The position numbers were made by a program, and so were the translations under genes. The notes under the pieces were generated by a model. It ran no database searches and was not told the origin of the DNA. It was given only the letters and a program-made list of their open reading frames with translations. DNA of 8,317 bases, from positions 1-8,317 of the forward strand of contig CANPWX010000041.1 in NCBI GenBank assembly GCA_947585065.1, written 5' to 3'. Origin of the DNA: an uncultured Bacilli bacterium (GTDB lineage: Bacteria > Bacillota_I > Bacilli_A > RF39 > UBA660). Below, in pieces: positions 1-7,117 of the stretch (positions within the stretch are counted from its first letter, which is position 1; the number at the start of each line of letters is the position of its first letter).

Positions 1-108
1 TTCAAATTCATACTCCATCGAATCAATCACTTGACACAACTCTGGATAAAATTTAGGAAGTGCCTCTTCTTCATTATAACAAGGAACAACAATACTTATC
101 TTTTCCAT
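1..108 (-). CDS. Family 2 glycosyltransferase, GtrB/DPM-synthase-like (N-terminal fragment, runs off the window)
   Basis: Only the first 36 codons are present; the gene continues past base 1. The visible protein begins MEKISIVVPCYNEEEALPKF, the classic first beta strand and loop (IVVPCYNEEE) of GT-A fold family 2 transferases of the polyprenyl-phosphate mannose/glucose synthase type. Such enzymes move a sugar from a nucleotide donor to polyprenyl phosphate on the cytoplasmic face of the membrane. The ATG at 108-106 is preceded by GGAG (116-113) four bases upstream, so the start is well supported. It lies 14 bases downstream of the stop of a second GtrB-like gene, so it is most likely the next cistron of the same operon. 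The catalytic DDGS and DxD motifs and any membrane anchor lie outside the window, so the subfamily is inferred from the N-terminus alone. Confidence 0.8.
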   Translation of the reverse strand, partial: MEKISIVVPCYNEEEALPKFYPELCQVIDSMEYEFE

Positions 109-122
109 TTTACTCCAACTTT

Positions 123-1067
123 CTATTTTTCTTTTTCAAAATTTATTTTTTCTTCCACTACTACAAGAGGACGATGTTTTACTCTTTCATTAATACTTAA
201 TATATATTCCCCTAATAGTCCGATAAAGAAAAGTTGAATCCCACCTAATAAGAAAACTCCGATAATAAGAGGTGCAATACCCGCCTCAAATTGATTCCAC
301 ATACATAATTTTAAAATCAAGTATATAATCGCGACTACAACGGAAAGAAATGCTAAAAGAAAACCTAAAAAAGTCGCGAACCGAAGACCAACTTTGGTAT
401 AAGATGTAATACCAAGCATCGCCGCATCATATAATCGATAAAAATTATTACTTGATTTACCTCTTTCTCTTTTTGGCTGTTCATAAGAGATTTCATCTCG
501 TTCAAAACCAAGCTCGGCAACAATTCCTCTTAAATAAGGTTCAGGATCCTCTAAGTTTCTTAAAACTTCAATAAAAGCTTTATCATATAAACCAAATCCT
601 GTAAAATGCTCTATTTGTTCTACTTCTGAAAATTTCTTAATTAATTTATAATATACACTTCTACAGAAATACATCATTTTATTTTCTTTACTTTTTGATT
701 TAATTCCAATTACAATTTTATTTCCTTGTTCCCAAGATTTCACAAATTTGGGAATCATTTCAACTGGTTCTTGAAAATCACAAGCAAGCATAATAGAACA
801 ATCTCCAGATGTTTGAGTAAGTCCATAATAAGGACTATTAAACTGTCCAAAATTTTGTGAATTAAAGATTGCTTTAACCTGCTTATCTTTCTTACAAATT
901 TCTCGAAGAATTTTTCTTGTATTGTCTTGTGATTTATTATCGATAAAAAGAAATTCATATTGATAATTTTTTAATTCTTCCGTAAATATTTTTTTTAATG
1001 CTTCATACATAAGTCCAACGTTTTCTTCTTCGTTATATGTTGGCACGATAACACTTATTGTTTTCAT
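123..1067 (-). CDS. Membrane-anchored family 2 glycosyltransferase, GtrB-like polyprenyl-phosphate sugar synthase
   Basis: The 314-residue protein should transfer a sugar from a nucleotide donor to undecaprenyl phosphate at the inner face of the membrane. Residues 1-215 form a GT-A family 2 domain: IVPTYNEEE at 7-15, FIDNKSQDNT at 41-50 (in place of the usual DDGS), the metal-binding ACDFQEP at 95-101, and a basic QPKRERGKSS segment at 197-206 that is typical of the family. Two hydrophobic helices follow at about 228-254 and 264-288, then the GEYI...RVKHRP tail common to GtrB/YkcC-type enzymes. Length and topology fit that family. The ATG at 1067 has AGGAG five bases upstream, and the preceding gene's TAG stop forms the beginning of that site, which suggests translational coupling. 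Its neighbour is a GtrA + GT-C fusion, so the lipid-linked sugar made here is probably that protein's substrate. Sugar identity cannot be read from the sequence. Confidence 0.88.
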   Translation of the reverse strand: MKTISVIVPTYNEEENVGLMYEALKKIFTEELKNYQYEFLFIDNKSQDNTRKILREICKKDKQVKAIFNSQNFGQFNSPYYGLTQTSGDCSIMLACDFQEPVEMIPKFVKSWEQGNKIVIGIKSKSKENKMMYFCRSVYYKLIKKFSEVEQIEHFTGFGLYDKAFIEVLRNLEDPEPYLRGIVAELGFERDEISYEQPKRERGKSSNNFYRLYDAAMLGITSYTKVGLRFATFLGFLLAFLSVVVAIIYLILKLCMWNQFEAGIAPLIIGVFLLGGIQLFFIGLLGEYILSINERVKHRPLVVVEEKINFEKEK

Positions 1068-1072
1068 AAATA

Positions 1073-1078
1073 CTCCTA
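1073..1078 (-). promoter_or_regulatory. Ribosome binding site overlapping the upstream stop codon
   Basis: On the minus strand the TAG stop of the GtrA/GT-C gene (1078-1076) reads directly into GAG, giving TAGGAG five bases before the ATG at 1067. A ribosome terminating on the fusion gene therefore sits on the start site of the GtrB-like gene. This arrangement favours coupled translation of the two proteins. Confidence 0.75.
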
Positions 1079-3379
1079 TTCATAATAAAATTCCATTAAT
1101 AAATCTTGAAAGCTATTTTCTTCATTGATATATAATGTATTTTCATCTTTATTGATATCATCATTTACGATATAAACTGCTATATAATCTGAGACATTCG
1201 TGTATTTAGAATAAATCTTTAATTTATAATGCATTCTTTTTTTTAACTTACAATCTATCTCATACCAATCATTGTCTTTTAATGCACTTGCAGATATTTC
1301 TTTTTCATATATTTTTTCCTCATTTTCTTCTATTTCTATTATTAAATGAGAATAATTTGTTCGTTCAAATGTTCCAAGAAATAGATTTAATTTTTGAATA
1401 TTTTCTTCTGGTGTGATCCACTCTTCTAAAGTGTTGTTTTGAAGAATTAAAGGACTCGAATTAGCATAGAAGTTTGTGTATTCAGCAAAATCTTTATGAA
1501 GTATTTCTTCTGATTTTTGTAAATAATCTTTTCTAATCCATATTTGATATTCTTTATTATAGACATAGTTATTCATAATATATTCTGTTATTTCTGGGAC
1601 AAAATCTTTATAAATATAGCCCCACACAGATCCGTAAGGTTCATAATATAAAATATTTGGATTTTGCTTTTTTATATCATTTAGAAAATCTTTTTCATAT
1701 ATCTCAGCAAACCAAGGAACCATTCCACTAAATTTGCTTGCCGATAATTTGTTAGCATGTAAGAAACTAGGTGTATTTATATCGATATGAAATATTCGAT
1801 CCGAATTTAAAAGTTTATTTACATCTTGATAATATGTCTCATCTATTTTATAAGGTGTGAAATAGACTCTTAAGTATCTTTGATTTACTAGTAGGAATGC
1901 TATGAAAAATAAACATACTCCTAAAGCTACTATTTCTACCCTCCATTTTTGAACTGCATATAAAACGGCAATACTAAGGGTTGCATAAAAAGGTAGAGCA
2001 TGGAAATTGATAAAAGTTCTATTACCACATAGTAAAATAATATAAGTACTAATTAAAGCAAAGCCTATGCTCTTTTTTCCAACTTTCCATATGTAAAAAG
2101 AAAGTAATATGGTTAAACAAACTAATAACAGATTATCTTTCGTTAGGTGATAATCAAAGGATGTAATAAATGTCCAAACTATCGTGAGCATTGTCTTAAA
2201 AGGATTCGAAGAATATCCAACATATCTTGAATATACTGTTGTATTTAATGCAAAAGCTTGTTCATAGCATTCTATTAATGTTCCAGTAAATAATAAATAT
2301 AGTAGAAATAGCCCTAATAAACCAAGTCCAGTGAATAAAATAATATGATATTCTTTCCAAAAATGATTTAGGTAAGTTTTCCAATTTTTTCCTTTGTAAT
2401 TTTGAATGTCTAAAACGATAAAGGTAAGAACTATCACAAAACAAGGTATGATCGATACAAATGCACTTAGTACTGTTGTTACAATAGCAATTGGTATTAT
2501 GAGTTTACTTGTTAAAGATAATTTTCTTTCTTTCCAAAATAGTAACAATTCTAAAAATAAAACAACTAAACATTGGGATTCAATATGTTCTGATAAAACT
2601 CCTGTTCCTGCTGTATAAGACATGAAAAGCATATAAACAAAAGGATACAAAATTAATGGAAATTTGCCAATTTTTTTATGATAATGAACATAGAGAAAGG
2701 TAAAGAATAATGCTAATACAACATACATACAAATTCTAAAACCATATACACTATGAACACCAAAAAAAGCAAAAATTGAAAAAAACATATAAGTAAATGG
2801 GACATGTTGACTGGCAAAGTCTTTGTAAATGAATCCTTTATTTGCAAGTGTCATTGCACCTAATAGTACATCGCCTTCATCGGTAAAATCTGCAGCATGG
2901 CGAAAGGAAAAAAGAGTGAAAAAATAAATGAAAAACAACAAAATAGGAAATAGATATTTTTTATTTTGTTTCCAAGTTTCTTTCCAATCTACATTTGTTT
3001 TTTTAAAGCTAAAGTTTTTATGGCCAAAGTAACTAATTAATGTCGTGATCACTAAATTAAATAAACCGGCAAGATAAGGACTTATATGTAGGATATTTTT
3101 AAATCCAGCTAAAGTAATCGTACCAATCACATAACTTAAAAGATACACAGAAGTAAATTTAATAATTTCTTTTCCTGCTTTTTCTTTACTTTTAAATGTA
3201 AAGAATCGGTTCCATAAGTAGCTATGAGCCACGCCTAAAATGGTAGATATTGTATTTGCAATTAAGTAGTGCATATCAAAAAATACTAATATTGCATAGA
3301 TTCCATAGCCTACAATTGTATTTAATACTCCTACAAATAAGAAGCGAATTTCTTGTCTTTCTAATAATTTCTTTAACAT
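1076..3379 (-). CDS. GtrA flippase-like domain fused to a GT-C (GT39/PMT-like) glycosyltransferase with extracytoplasmic C-terminal beta-rich domain
   Basis: This 767-residue polytopic membrane protein has three parts. Residues about 10-127 are a GtrA domain: four membrane helices (near 11-33, 37-57, 76-94, 100-119) with NTIVGYGIY, the WNRFFTF loop and the ending YFGHKNFSF. GtrA proteins are thought to flip polyprenyl-linked sugars outward. Residues about 142-498 are a GT-C membrane transferase with many helices and an acidic first outer loop, ADFTDEGDVLLGA (163-175; D167/E168 candidate catalytic residues), followed by YKDFASQHVPF. Residues 499-767 are soluble and probably outside the cell; about 630-744 looks like a beta sandwich (LNLFLGTFERTNYSHL, then alternating strands). 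I place the start at ATG 3379, which has AGGG six bases upstream. An 18-base longer frame from TTG at 3397 has no such site. The next cistron is GtrB-like, so substrate production and use are adjacent. GtrA and GtrC are usually separate proteins. The acceptor is unknown, perhaps the polymer exported by Wzm/Wzt. Confidence 0.85.
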   Translation of the reverse strand: MLKKLLERQEIRFLFVGVLNTIVGYGIYAILVFFDMHYLIANTISTILGVAHSYLWNRFFTFKSKEKAGKEIIKFTSVYLLSYVIGTITLAGFKNILHISPYLAGLFNLVITTLISYFGHKNFSFKKTNVDWKETWKQNKKYLFPILLFFIYFFTLFSFRHAADFTDEGDVLLGAMTLANKGFIYKDFASQHVPFTYMFFSIFAFFGVHSVYGFRICMYVVLALFFTFLYVHYHKKIGKFPLILYPFVYMLFMSYTAGTGVLSEHIESQCLVVLFLELLLFWKERKLSLTSKLIIPIAIVTTVLSAFVSIIPCFVIVLTFIVLDIQNYKGKNWKTYLNHFWKEYHIILFTGLGLLGLFLLYLLFTGTLIECYEQAFALNTTVYSRYVGYSSNPFKTMLTIVWTFITSFDYHLTKDNLLLVCLTILLSFYIWKVGKKSIGFALISTYIILLCGNRTFINFHALPFYATLSIAVLYAVQKWRVEIVALGVCLFFIAFLLVNQRYLRVYFTPYKIDETYYQDVNKLLNSDRIFHIDINTPSFLHANKLSASKFSGMVPWFAEIYEKDFLNDIKKQNPNILYYEPYGSVWGYIYKDFVPEITEYIMNNYVYNKEYQIWIRKDYLQKSEEILHKDFAEYTNFYANSSPLILQNNTLEEWITPEENIQKLNLFLGTFERTNYSHLIIEIEENEEKIYEKEISASALKDNDWYEIDCKLKKRMHYKLKIYSKYTNVSDYIAVYIVNDDINKDENTLYINEENSFQDLLMEFYYE

Positions 3380-3385
3380 AATTTT

Positions 3386-3389
3386 CCCT
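3386..3389 (-). promoter_or_regulatory. Ribosome binding site that decides the GtrA-fusion start
   Basis: AGGG on the minus strand lies six bases before the ATG at 3379-3377. The alternative TTG at 3397-3395 is preceded by TAACTATTAC, which has no purine-rich site. The match is short, so the choice of ATG is likely but not certain. Confidence 0.55.
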
Positions 3390-3396
3390 ACTTTCA

Positions 3397-3415
3397 AGTA
3401 ATAGTTATCACTACT
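3397..3415 (-). other. Imperfect inverted repeat in the longest gap of the operon
   Basis: The minus-strand sequence AGTAGTGATAACTATTACT can fold into a seven-base-pair stem with two G-U wobbles and a five-base loop. It overlaps the TAG stop of the GT2-GT4 gene and ends 17 bases before the ATG of the GtrA fusion. No T run follows, so it is not a terminator. It could be a weak mRNA structure or chance in AT-rich DNA. Confidence 0.25.
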
Positions 3416-5480
3416 AACGATTTAATATTATTTTAACAAATTCTTTTGAGATAAATAAGATTTCTTTTCCTGTATGTTTCACAAGCCATTTGATCCTAGA
3501 GATTCTTCGTATTGGTTTATTCTGAGCTAATCTCCTCACATTTTCACTCATTCGAAATGTTCCGTAGTATTTTCTATCATCTATTATATAATTTTTTATT
3601 TTTTCTTTTTCTTCTTCTGTCAATGTTTGATTTAATGGTTTTATTTTTCCTTCTAAAATTTCTTCAAAGACTTGCCAATATTCTTTAGCAACATCATCAA
3701 AATCATATTTTTTTGCTGTGTTATACGCATTCTTACTTAATTTGGAATATTTTTTCTCATCTGCCATTAGTTCTTTTATTTTTTCGACATAAAGATACGG
3801 ATTATTTACCTCATTAATTACTATACCATTTTCTTCATTTTTTACAATTCCATTTAAGCCAAAAGAATTCGAGATCACAGGAACTACTCCAAAAGCCATA
3901 GCTTCTAAAGGCATTAGGCCAAAGCCTTCACTTAAAGACGTATCAATTAAAAGATCACTGTTTTTTAAAATTTCAAATATTTGAGGTCTTGTTAATGGGC
4001 CATAATAAGTATTCACATTTATTGTTTTATTGTTATTAATAGGTAATTTTATTTCCTTGCTATTTATAACTACATTGATGTTAATATTATTACATTTCAC
4101 AGTTAAATGTTTTAAAATATCTAACAGCATATAATCTGCTTTTCGTGGTTCATTTCGTAATACCATCATAATATTTTTTACCGATTGATTCTTTTTTTCT
4201 GTAAGTAATAAATCCGTATCTATTCCATTTACAATTGGCGTACTTTTTATTCCAAATAAATCTTGATAAGTATTGGTTAAATAATTAGAAACAGTAAGAA
4301 TGTAATCAGCCATTTTAAATGATAATTCTACCTCTTCATACCGTTTTCCATTTTCAAAAACAAATTCATATCCTTGAGAAAAATATACGGTTTTAGCATT
4401 TATTTTTTCTGCTAGTTTTTTCGTGAAAAACATACTTTCAAATATCGTACCAATTACTAATTTTGTTTTTAAATTTTTTATATCTTCTGGATATAAAGGA
4501 TTAAATAATTCTATTTCATTATAAGTACTTGGATGTAAGGAAAGCATTCCAATGTTTCGATTATTGATTGATAGATAATTTATGATATCAACAATCACTC
4601 TTACTCCCCCAGAAGTATTTGAAGCCAATGGTAACACAAAGGTTGCATCATGATTTATTTGTTTATCTTCACGTGTCAAATGTTCATTAATATATTTTAT
4701 TGGATCATTTTTCTGATATTTTTCCATTAATTCATCATAATCTTGTTTCCAACGACTCCAAAAAATATCCAAATTATGTTTTAAACGTTCCTCTCTTTGA
4801 ATATTTGTCGTTTTAAAAGACATCTCTGCTTTATGAAAAACATAAGTATCTATAGCAACTTTCGCTTCAAAGCCTTGTTTCATTGCTTTAAATTGATAAT
4901 CGGTTTCATCACAGTAACCCATACCATAAATTTCATCAAAATAACCTGTTTTCTCGATACACTCCTTTGTTATCATTAAGCAATTTCCTACAACTGTACA
5001 AGCATCAAAGTTTTTCCCTTTAAATTTTTTTTCTAATAATTGATCCATCATCATATAGCTGAATCCCGGAAAAATTGGTAATGTTAAGTTGGCCGCATTG
5101 GAAGATACGGGACAAATTAGGCCAATTTTAGGATTTTTATTGATATGTTCCATTAGCTTTTCTATTGTATTTTTTCCAATGAGGCAATCTGTATTTAATA
5201 ATAAAACTGCATCTGACTTACTGATTTGAAATCCTTTATTTACGTTTTTTATAAAGCCTTGATTTTCATGATTGGTAATGATTTCCAATTTATTTTTATA
5301 TTTCTTTTCCAAATTATTTAATAAATTTGTTGTTAAATCATTAGAGTTATCATTTATTAAGTATACTTTTCCAAGTACTTTCTCATCTGTGTTTTTCAAT
5401 AAGGCATATACACATAATTTTACATATTCGGGTGCATTATATACTGGTATAACGACATCGCATTTTGTTATTTTTTTCAT
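3414..5480 (-). CDS. Bifunctional glycosyltransferase: N-terminal GT2 fused to C-terminal GT4
   Basis: The 688-residue soluble protein carries two complete transferase domains. Residues 6-245 are GT-A family 2: VVIPVYNAPE (9-18), INDNSNDLT (42-50), the metal site NTD (96-98), and GYCDETDYQFK (188-198), which contains the acidic residues expected of the catalytic base. Residues about 276-610 are GT-B family 4: FVLPLASNTSGGVR (281-294) with the glycine-rich loop, VNGID (417-421), and the E-x7-E motif in LSEGFGLMPLEAMAFG (E518 and E526). A basic tail (about 645-688, RRISRIKWLVKHTGK) may hold the protein to the membrane. The ATG at 5480 follows GGAG by six bases, and the previous gene's TAG overlaps that site. 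Two active sites in one chain suggest two successive linkages of a repeat unit, as in bifunctional O-antigen and rhamnan synthases (WsaF/RgpF-type systems are the nearest I recall). It could be the polymerising enzyme of the cluster. Sugar specificity is not visible. Confidence 0.87.
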   Translation of the reverse strand: MKKITKCDVVIPVYNAPEYVKLCVYALLKNTDEKVLGKVYLINDNSNDLTTNLLNNLEKKYKNKLEIITNHENQGFIKNVNKGFQISKSDAVLLLNTDCLIGKNTIEKLMEHINKNPKIGLICPVSSNAANLTLPIFPGFSYMMMDQLLEKKFKGKNFDACTVVGNCLMITKECIEKTGYFDEIYGMGYCDETDYQFKAMKQGFEAKVAIDTYVFHKAEMSFKTTNIQREERLKHNLDIFWSRWKQDYDELMEKYQKNDPIKYINEHLTREDKQINHDATFVLPLASNTSGGVRVIVDIINYLSINNRNIGMLSLHPSTYNEIELFNPLYPEDIKNLKTKLVIGTIFESMFFTKKLAEKINAKTVYFSQGYEFVFENGKRYEEVELSFKMADYILTVSNYLTNTYQDLFGIKSTPIVNGIDTDLLLTEKKNQSVKNIMMVLRNEPRKADYMLLDILKHLTVKCNNININVVINSKEIKLPINNNKTINVNTYYGPLTRPQIFEILKNSDLLIDTSLSEGFGLMPLEAMAFGVVPVISNSFGLNGIVKNEENGIVINEVNNPYLYVEKIKELMADEKKYSKLSKNAYNTAKKYDFDDVAKEYWQVFEEILEGKIKPLNQTLTEEEKEKIKNYIIDDRKYYGTFRMSENVRRLAQNKPIRRISRIKWLVKHTGKEILFISKEFVKIILNR

Positions 5481-5486
5481 TTGTTA

Positions 5487-5492
5487 CTCCTA
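5487..5492 (-). promoter_or_regulatory. Ribosome binding site overlapping the upstream stop codon
   Basis: The TAG stop of the upstream GT2 gene (5492-5490) continues into GAG, forming TAGGAG six bases before the ATG at 5480. The same stop/binding-site overlap occurs at 1078-1073. It implies coupled translation of the two glycosyltransferases. Confidence 0.75.
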
Positions 5493-6332
5493 TTCTTTTA
5501 TTAGTTTTCCTTTTATTTTCTTTTTAAAATCATGATATCCATGCATCATTAATTTTAATTTTTGCCATTTTTGTTGTTCAAAAAGGATTATTCTTTTGAC
5601 TTGGCCTTTTTGAACTTTAATTAAATGTTCACAATAATCAGGAAAATATTCTCCATACATTTCTTTGATATACATCGTATTTCTTACAATATAATAACGT
5701 CTTATAGGATTATGATTAAAGCAAGGATATTCTTTTCCAAAAAATTTATGAATTTTTAAAGATCCTAAAGAATGCTCAAGCAAAATATCGTTTAGTCGAA
5801 GTACTTTATAATGATGCATTTGTAAGTTCATACAATATTCTGTATCTACACAGTCAATAAATAGCCAATCTTTAAACCCACCTATTTTTTGATAAGCATT
5901 TAAATTAAGGATATTCCCAGAAGTCATTACTTCAATCATTTCCTCTACTTTTTTATCAGTTTCGATAGGAGAATTATCAATTTTTTGATAAGGAGAAACT
6001 AACCCAATCTTTTCTTTTGATGGTTCCTTTTCTAAAAAAGTTTTCATTTTTTCAATAATACTTTTCGACATTTTACTATCTTGATCTAATGTGAGTAACC
6101 ACTGATAACCTTCTTTTATCGCAAGTTTTGCTCCTTGATTTAATGCATAAGCAATTCCTTTATTTTCTCCTAATTTTATATAATTTATTTTTTTCGTATT
6201 TTTATAACGTATCCCGTCGTCTTCTGAATTATCAATAATATAGAGTTTATTTACACTTTCTATATAATTTTTAATATTTTTTATATTTTCTAAGGTAGGA
6301 TTATAAAATACAACAACCGCGGCTAATTCCAT
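5490..6332 (-). CDS. Family 2 glycosyltransferase, rhamnosyltransferase-like
   Basis: The protein has 280 residues from ATG 6332. It looks like a rhamnosyltransferase of the RfbN/WbbL type, which transfers dTDP-L-rhamnose to a growing lipid-linked saccharide in the cytoplasm. Visible motifs are VVVFYNP (6-12), IIDNS (32-36), GENKGIAYALNQG (55-67), the metal-binding LLTLDQDS (79-86), TSGNILN (137-143), FIDCVDTEYC (158-167), HSLG (187-190) and RRYYIVRN (211-218). All are characteristic of that subfamily. The C-terminus is basic with no membrane helix, so peripheral membrane association is plausible. A longer frame opens at TTG 6350, but AGGAGGT (6344-6338) sits five bases before ATG 6332, so the short form is preferred. 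The wzm stop TAA is separated from this ATG by one base. Rhamnose as the donor is a family inference and is not proven here. Confidence 0.87.
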   Translation of the reverse strand: MELAAVVVFYNPTLENIKNIKNYIESVNKLYIIDNSEDDGIRYKNTKKINYIKLGENKGIAYALNQGAKLAIKEGYQWLLTLDQDSKMSKSIIEKMKTFLEKEPSKEKIGLVSPYQKIDNSPIETDKKVEEMIEVMTSGNILNLNAYQKIGGFKDWLFIDCVDTEYCMNLQMHHYKVLRLNDILLEHSLGSLKIHKFFGKEYPCFNHNPIRRYYIVRNTMYIKEMYGEYFPDYCEHLIKVQKGQVKRIILFEQQKWQKLKLMMHGYHDFKKKIKGKLIKE

Positions 6333-6333
6333 C

Positions 6334-7107
6334 TTATACCTCCTCTGCAAAACCTTTTTCTAATTTTCTAAAGATGAGGTATCCTGCTACAAGTATTACT
6401 ATCGCGATGACAAAGATGTATAACAAAGAAGCAAAACTAGGATTGGTATGATAATAAAATATATTACGATAGATATCAATGAAATGGGCCATTGGATTTA
6501 AATATAAGATCCAACGAATATTTTCTGGAAACATACTTGCTTGATAAAGAATTGGGGTTCCATAAAATAATAAATTAAGGAAAAAATTTACGACATATTC
6601 TACATCACGAACATATACGTTGATTGCACTTAAAATGAAAAGCAAACCTAAACTTAATATACTTTGAATGATTGCTATGAGTGGAAGCCATAAGATATGA
6701 ATACTAATCCCTACTTTTCCAATGATTACAAATAATAATATAATCACACAGGAAATAAAGAAGTTAATGAGGCCAGCTAATATTACACTGACAGGCAAAA
6801 TTTCTCTTGGAAAATAAACTTTTTTAATAATTCCCCCATTTAACCACACACAGTTGCAACCCGTCGTAATACAAGTTGTAAAAAAGTTCCAAGGAATAAT
6901 CGCGACAATTAAAAAAACTAAATAGTTATCTACAGGAACTCTCATAATATAAGGAAATACTAAAGCATAGACAAGAACCATGAGTAATGGATTTAAAAAA
7001 CTCCATAATACTCCCAAAAAGGATCCTTTGTATTTTCCACGAATCTCTTTTTGGACATTTGTTTTTAATAATTCACGATACTGATATAAATTTTTAAAAA
7101 TATCCAT
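6334..7107 (-). CDS. wzm: ABC polysaccharide export permease, Wzm/TagG/RgpC type
   Basis: The 257-residue integral membrane protein belongs to the ABC-2 family that exports finished polysaccharides or teichoic acids from the cytoplasm. An N-terminal amphipathic stretch leads to the hallmark RGKYKGSFLGVLWSFLNP (23-40). About six membrane helices follow (near 30-52, 60-76, 102-130, 137-161, 170-186, 227-246). The cytoplasmic loop NVYVRDVEY (163-171), YGTPILY and the LNPMAHF segment are usual for the family. Length is normal. A frame extension to GTG 7119 exists, but GGGTGAT (7117-7111), which fits the extended anti-Shine-Dalgarno sequence, lies three bases before ATG 7107, so ATG is chosen. The gene starts four bases after the wzt stop and ends one base before the rhamnosyltransferase-like gene. 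With Wzt it forms the transporter. Whether the cargo is a rhamnan, another O-antigen-like glycan or a teichoic acid is not decided by this protein. Confidence 0.92.
   Translation of the reverse strand: MDIFKNLYQYRELLKTNVQKEIRGKYKGSFLGVLWSFLNPLLMVLVYALVFPYIMRVPVDNYLVFLIVAIIPWNFFTTCITTGCNCVWLNGGIIKKVYFPREILPVSVILAGLINFFISCVIILLFVIIGKVGISIHILWLPLIAIIQSILSLGLLFILSAINVYVRDVEYVVNFFLNLLFYGTPILYQASMFPENIRWILYLNPMAHFIDIYRNIFYYHTNPSFASLLYIFVIAIVILVAGYLIFRKLEKGFAEEV
6338..6344 (-). promoter_or_regulatory. Ribosome binding site that decides the GT2 start
   Basis: AGGAGGT lies inside the last codons of wzm, five bases before ATG 6332. It is downstream of the alternative TTG at 6350, so TTG cannot use it. 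The site therefore fixes the start at 6332 and implies coupling to wzm translation. Confidence 0.85.
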
Positions 7108-7110
7108 GTT

Positions 7111-7117
7111 ATCACCC
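7111..7117 (-). promoter_or_regulatory. Ribosome binding site that decides the wzm start
   Basis: GGGTGAT, matching the 3' half of AGGAGGTGATC, overlaps the TGA stop of wzt (7114-7112) and lies three bases before ATG 7107. The upstream GTG at 7119 overlaps this site and has only AGAAAAA-like purines before it. Confidence 0.65.

Noticed and set aside
31..237. Plus-strand open frame of 68 codons
   Set aside because: Antisense to the start of one GT2 and the end of another; the product is Phe/Ser/Thr-rich as expected for a shadow of AT-rich coding DNA, and no ribosome binding site is evident.
755..958. Minus-strand open frame of 67 codons
   Set aside because: Lies wholly inside the GtrB-like gene in another frame; it matches no family and the enclosing frame has all GT2 motifs.
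2262..2618. Short open frames on both strands (60 and 70 codons)
   Set aside because: Both fall inside the GT-C membrane region of the fusion gene, which explains the long stop-free stretches.
1076..3379. Possibility that the GtrA and GT-C parts are two genes joined by a sequencing error
   Set aside because: The frame is continuous with no stop or second well-placed ribosome binding site near the domain border (about residues 128-141), so a real fusion is the simpler reading; outside data could still overturn this.
4797..5535. Two plus-strand open frames (60 and 87 codons)
   Set aside because: Antisense to the GT2 domain of the GT2-GT4 gene; hydrophobic, low-complexity products with no family resemblance.
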